Positions 59,342-64,000 of a stretch of DNA of 64,000 nucleotides are shown here, piece by piece (the first letter of the stretch is position 1; each line of letters begins with the position of its first letter). The notes beneath the pieces are model-generated. The model was not told where the DNA came from. It worked only from the letters and a program-made list of their open reading frames with translations, and did not search any database. The stretch is from Oscheius sp. JU75 (Eukaryota; Nematoda; Chromadorea; Rhabditida; Rhabditidae): the NCBI GenBank assembly GCA_037178855.1, contig JASJZC010000003.1, forward strand, positions 1,178,001 to 1,242,000. The letters are read 5' to 3'. The position numbers were made by a program, and so were the translations under genes.

Positions 59342-62300
59342 ATGACCTACGCCCTGCGTCCACAGACAGTGGACTTCAACAAGGTCTGGGGCGATTTGCG
59401 CCGCAGCGTCGTCAACATCATTCAGCTCCAGCCATTCCCCAAGAAGGACTGGGATCACAAATTTAGGTGAACCTCTCTCAGTCGTTTCTGTCTAAAAGGG
59501 TCGATTTTAGTGACGTCTACAATATCTGCGTGGCGATTCCCGAGCCAATGAGCGACAAGCTCTACAACTCCCTCGTCAAGTGCATAGAGGACCATGTAGA
59601 GGAGCTTAGAACGGTAAGTGACCACTTTTTTATGGTTTAGCCTCAAAATAGCCCCCGATTGGGTGAGTTTATCTATTTGTAAGCTTCCAGAACATCCAGA
59701 CGGTACCGAATGATCAATTGCTCCAAACCTACGCCCACATGTGGAAGATATTCTATCAGGGAGCTCTCTACGTCCACATGCTCTTCGGGTAAGTCTTTCC
59801 GAAATTTCCTTTTCTTATAGTTGGTCTCCCTAACCCATTTTCAAGGCTCGTTTTGGTCAAAATGTAAAAGCATAAGAGCAAGCTCCTTGGACAAAAATTC
59901 AGAAACCACGCTCAGAGCCCATCTAGAATTGGATTTTTGACTTACAGGCCTGTTTTTTTTTGCCCGAGGCATCTCAAGTTTTCATGATCCTAAAGCGCTC
60001 CTTTTTTAAAATTGAGCCATTAACAAGGTCTAGGAGGGAGTCGGCGGGTAGAAGATTACCGAGTATCGGGTTATATCTGTATTCGATATCAGCCGACTCT
60101 TCTCTCCTGTCATAATCTTGCAGCTATTTTCTTCAAGGGTATGAGGAGTTAGCCCAAATTTGCGAGCGCTTACGTCGTTCTCTGCACCAGGCAGCGCAAA
60201 TCTGGCCGAAATGTTTGCGTCAGCCAGGTTCGGCCAGGGCAGGTATGCGGTCCCTGCTCAGTACCAATACCCTGAAGATAGGCATTCGGCCGGTCATTAC
60301 CAGGGGAATACAGCATTTAGCTCATGGATAGTAGACTTAATATGCCAGAAAAGTTGCCGAGAAAAATGAAGAAAATTGATGAAACGCTGTATTTCCCCTG
60401 GTACGTTCTTTTTCTATTTTTCTCGGCAATTCTTCGGTCAAAGTAGATTAATCTAGGATAGTATTGGACGGCGAATAAATTAAACACCCATAGAAACCGA
60501 AAAATGCAAAAGAAACTAAGATTTTGAATTGCCACCGCAAATTCATATTCGAAAACGCGTTCCGCCGTAAACCCATAGCTGGACTGTCCCTTTAATAGCA
60601 AAATAAATGCGCGATTACCATCTAGGCGATCTATCAGTTTAGCATGCATTTGTGGTGTTTTGTCTTGGCAGAAGGCCTTGTTTCCCTTAGGAAATACCCA
60701 AGTTTCGTGGTTGGTAACTGAAAATCTTCTTGCGGTAACCCTGAGAGTAAAACTCGGCTGTTTTCCCTAATTAAAATTATCATTTACAGGTACCTGAACA
60801 AGCAGTACGTGAGGCAGAAGCGCACTCTGGATCCGGATCTGGCTCGCCAATACGACAGCTACCTGATCAAGACCGACCTGAAGGAGGTCGGCTGCATGGC
60901 TCTCGACATCTGGAAGAAGCGTCTCGTGCGCCCTATTCTCGACAAACTTCTCGTTCTGCTCCTTCAAGCCATCGCCGACGACCGCAACGGTAGTCCGCCG
61001 ATCAACAAGAGCATTGTTCAGGACGTCATCATGTCCCTGGTTCAGGTTCGAATTTTTATGTTTTGCACAAAAAAGAGTAATGTAGGTCGAACAACACGAC
61101 TTTGAGGAGAGCGGAGCCTATGAGATGGTCATGAAGAGGCAGCAGGACTTTACGAAAGAGTTCTATCAGAACGAATTCGAGCTACTCTTCCTCAAGGAGA
61201 CGGAACAGCACTACACACAGCTGGCACATCAGCTATTGTCGGATCTGTCCTGTAGTCGGTATATGGAGGCGGTGAGTGCTTTTCTCATGTGATTATTTCA
61301 AACAAACAAAAAACGTTGGAATGCGTGCTTTCGACTGTTTACTGCTAAAATCTAAAAACTCTTCATGTTCATGTTGCCCAAAAACTGCTCTAAGAACTCG
61401 TACCTCAAGTTTTTATGGAGTCCATAAGCGTGGTCTGAAGTTTAGGCATGGAAATTGGTAAAAATAAAGCTGTAAGACGAGTAGTGCAGCTGAGAAAGCC
61501 TCGTATGATTAATCGCACTATTTATGAGCGTACAAGTAGCTCACTGTCACTTTTTTTATTCTAAAACGTGTGGAGTATCAGATAAGCAGATATGGATAGT
61601 TCGTGAGCTGTTTTCGTAATTAAATAGGGGATACACTCTGTAAATGTATAGTCATATTCAAACAAGGGACTTTGAAACGGTCTTTTGCAACTTTTAGATA
61701 CCAATATGAACACTATCACCATATTGGTCGATTACTAGCTTCAAAAAATGAATAGAGTGCTTCTGTGTCACGAAGGTTCTTTACTGGATGCTCCTAGTAT
61801 AATTTTTAGCTTCTAAAACTTTTTGAATGAGTTTGTTTCTCCATTTTTTGACTTTCTTTCTGCAATGTGGCTGTTCAATACAAAATTCTCTCACTTTTCT
61901 CACAGAAAACCATGATCTGGACATTGAATCCCATTTTTGACCGACCTCTTCCTTTTTTTTTAGTTGCTACTGACTCATATCTAATCTTATTGGCTAAGGA
62001 GGACCTCTAACCATCCTCTAAGTTTCCGATAAATTTTAAACAAAACCTGTCAATAACCATAAGGTTCTATCAAGGATTCGGGCCCCTGAACAAGACAACA
62101 TGTGCGCATGAAGAGTTTTTCTGGAATCTCCAAGCTAATCCTCCCCTTCCCAGGTGATCAAAATAATCGAGGAGGAGAAGACCCGAAGCGGCGGCTACGT
62201 GCACAAGAGCACCGTCGAAAAAGTCGTCAAACTTTGTCAAAATGTCATGGTCTCGGCCCACAAGGAGAAGCTGAACGGCGTCTGTGCCGAGCTGATCAAG

Positions 62301-62646
62301 AACGAGGAAAAGGAGGATCTGAAGAACATGTACCGCCTGATGAAGCCCATAGACAACGGCCTGAGCGTCATGGTTCACGAATTCCAGGACTATGTCAAGA
62401 GAAAGGGTCTGGAGGTTAGTTTCAGATTTTTTGGGCCCAAAAAATTGCACAAAATTTTAACGGTTTAGTGGCCGGAACGTGCGGACTCGTCACAAAATTT
62501 AGCATTTGCAGTCTGTGAACAATCTGACCGGCGAGAACATCCACAACCAGTTTGTCGAAAACGTCCTCCAGGTCTACGATCGCTACAGCGAGCTCAAAGC
62601 CTCGGTCTTCTCAGACGACGGGGAGTTCAATAGCGCTCTGGATAAG
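59342..62646 (+). CDS. cul-2: Cullin-2, N-terminal 388 residues (seven exons; gene continues beyond window)
   Basis: Cullin-2 is the scaffold of CRL2 ubiquitin ligases, linking Elongin B/C-bound substrate receptors to the RING protein Rbx1. Exons: 59342-59466, 59511-59613, 59691-59788, 60790-61045, 61086-61271, 62154-62414, 62512-62646; phases agree. The start ALRPQTVDFNKVWGDL and the blocks FSDVYNICVAIPEPMSDKLY, LKEVGCMALDIWKKRLV, FYQNEFELLFLKETEQHY and SVNNLTGENIHNQFVENVL follow the CUL2 order rather than CUL1, CUL3 or CUL4. It covers the cullin N-terminal repeats; the cullin homology and neddylation domains must lie past position 64000. Three introns near or above 1 kb carry repeats. The last exon ends at GTAATT, so the next intron exceeds 1.3 kb. 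Confidence 0.9.
60150..60265. repeat. GGCC-rich palindromic repeat D, copy 3
   Basis: AAATCTGGCCGAAATGTTTG, GCGTCAGCCAGGTTCGGCCA and neighbours repeat the pattern of the other copies. Intronic (cullin-2). Confidence 0.6.
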
Positions 62647-62831
62647 GTAATTTTGAATATTTTTCTGTGTTTTTTTGCTGGAGTGGGAGAAAAATTGGGT
62701 CATCTACCAAGGAAACTGCAACGCAAGTTTTGTGCTCTGATGATTTGAAACAGTTGCGAGACGACCTAGAATAACGCCTGGTAAATGCTGAAACCTTCTC
62801 TACTTGTCTTGCTTGATTTAGCGTAAAAACT

Positions 62832-63058
62832 GTAATATAAGCACCCCCTTACATAAGATATACGCAATTACGTATTCGCGTTTTTCGGGGTCAAGATGAC
62901 TTTTTCTGACTTTCCGATGTTTTACAGAGTTGTAGAGCAGGTCGCGTACTACATTTTTGCAGAGTATCGAAAAGTCAGAAAAAGTCTTCTTGATCCCCAA
63001 TGTACGTAATTGCCTATTTCTTACGTAAGAAGATTCCTAATCTAGAAGAAATACGGTA
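62832..63058. repeat. MITE-like hairpin element, family B copy 2
   Basis: Starts AATATAAGCACCCCCTTACA and ends near CTAGAAGAAATACGG. Arms of about 60 bp pair with mismatches (TTACATAAGATATACGCAATTACG with CGTAATTGCCTATTTCTTACGTAA; TCGGGGTCAAGATGAC with CTTGATCCCC). The core is ACAGAGTTGTAGAGCAG ... TACATTTTTGCAGAG. Intronic in cullin-2. Confidence 0.8.
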
Positions 63059-63136
63059 ATTTCAAAGTTTTCCTTTGAGGGCTCCAAACTAAAGGATACT
63101 TTGGAGTTTCAGCAATGTTGACTGGTTTGTCTCTTG

Positions 63137-63559
63137 GTAGTAGTTAAACAGGCGCCCCGGTTCGATTTTACGCGAAATTGCGTACGACGTACGCAAAACT
63201 ACGGCTTGGCGCGAATTAACTTTTGTTCGTCGTTTTACCCATTTCTCGACTTTTTTCTTACATTTTCTGTCTGTTTATAGTGCTGTTCGACTTCTTTCAA
63301 CGTACCGCACCGAAGTTTTATTAGAAATTTCCCTTTTTTTTAGGCAATATTTTCATCAAATGATAGCTTTTTGTTGATTCCAAGGTGCGGTACGTTGAAA
63401 GAAGTCGAACAACACTATAAACAGACAGAAAATGTAAGAAAAAGTCGAGAAATGGGTAAAACGACGAAAAACGAAAAATTTTCGCACTAAGCCGTAGTTT
63501 TGCGTACGTCGTACGCAATTTCGCGTAAAATCGAACCGGGGCGCCTGTTTAACTACTAC
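63137..63559. mobile_element. Foldback/MULE-like element with long terminal inverted repeats
   Basis: GTAGTAGTTAAACAGGCGCC at the left is inverted at the right (GGCGCCTGTTTAACTACTAC). Nearly 180 bp of each arm pairs with only a few changes, up to ACGTACCGCACC at about 63310 and GGTGCGGTACGT at about 63385. The loop is about 75 bp. TGTCTCTTG flanks both sides (63128-63136 and 63561-63569), a 9-bp target-site-like duplication. No transposase frame. Confidence 0.88.
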
Positions 63560-63759
63560 CTGTCTCTTGTTTGACAAGGCAAAGTTGTTTGATGTGAGAG
63601 TAGTAGCTAACTCATGATATCAAAATGAGGGGAAGAAAGACTCAGCAGAATTTCTGGACTTTGGTACCATCGAAAAGAGCGAGAATCGGTGTAAGCTATT
63701 CTGATTTTTCGGTCATTTTTATCGGGCAGGGTCAGTGATCGCAAAAGATCATAGTGACC

Positions 63760-63830
63760 GAAGACGCGCGCTGTTTACAAGCCTGGCCTGGCCAACGCGA
63801 GCGTTTCGGCCAGGATTACGAAGCCGGACA
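63760..63830. repeat. GGCC-rich palindromic repeat D, copy 4
   Basis: GACGCGCGCTGTTTACAAGC followed by CTGGCCTGGCCAACGCGAGC and GTTTCGGCCAGG. It matches the 38.6-kb copy in reverse orientation. In the same cullin-2 intron as the foldback element. Confidence 0.65.
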
Positions 63831-64000
63831 GGGTAAACAAGAATTTATGTTTTCTGAACTCACCGTATAATATAACCCTCTTAAAAACCGAGCTGGAAAA
63901 AAGCAAAATGGGCGACTTATATCGGCTATTCTCTTATACGCATATTTCTGCTATGTTTCGAGCAGCTCTCTTTCCAGGGGGCTATTTTTCACGCTGAGTT

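Overview
This window is nuclear DNA from an invertebrate animal, most likely a nematode. Coding sequence is split into exons with GT-AG introns. Many introns are only 37-42 nt and end in TTTCAG-like acceptors. Three complete seven-transmembrane chemoreceptor genes belong to families (Srd-like, Srh/Sri-like) known from nematodes. The species cannot be named from the sequence. There are no bacterial operons, CRISPR arrays or plasmid functions.

Layout. 0-6 kb: the tail exon of an unknown gene, an internally deleted non-LTR retrotransposon, two copies of a dispersed repeat, and an 89-residue Cys-rich membrane protein. 6-11.5 kb: a GT31 glycosyltransferase and an ACSF2-type mitochondrial acyl-CoA synthetase, both on the minus strand. 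11.8-12.9 kb: decayed remains of a receptor L-domain gene and a tyrosine phosphatase. 13-20 kb: a membrane-anchored coiled-coil protein and two chemoreceptors. 21.4-26 kb: an 8-exon gene whose 1177-residue product joins a stonustoxin-like (SNTX) N-terminal region, Cys-rich putative zinc sites and a P-loop GTPase. 29-35.9 kb: a Myt1/WEE-1.3 cell-cycle kinase of 10 exons, with a PP1-like phosphatase gene lying antisense in one of its introns. 38-41.5 kb: an NHL beta-propeller protein. 42.4-49.6 kb: a lysine-rich membrane protein, a POMGNT1/GnT-I-like glycosyltransferase with two ILEI/PANDER modules, a 114-residue two-helix membrane protein, and a STAR/KH RNA-binding protein. 50.8-55.4 kb: a highly repetitive Lys/Glu coiled coil, a second retrotransposon and a broken coiled-coil gene. 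56-58 kb: a third chemoreceptor, a chemoreceptor fragment and tRNA-His(GTG). 59.3 kb to the end: the first seven coding exons of cullin-2, which continues past the window.

The genes do not form one pathway. Two touch cell-cycle control (Myt1 kinase and cullin-2), and two glycosyltransferases probably act in the Golgi. The SNTX-GTPase fusion is the best candidate for an under-described system. The second main theme is small mobile DNA: hairpin elements sharing a TGCAAAGCTGTAG-like core, GGCC-rich palindromic repeats inside introns, a 423-bp foldback element with a 9-bp flanking duplication, and CTGTCTCT/GACAGAGA tracts filling many introns.

All gene models were built by hand from reading frames, splice sites and phase matching. 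Totals divide by three and the phases agree where exon coordinates are given. No alignment or database search was possible.
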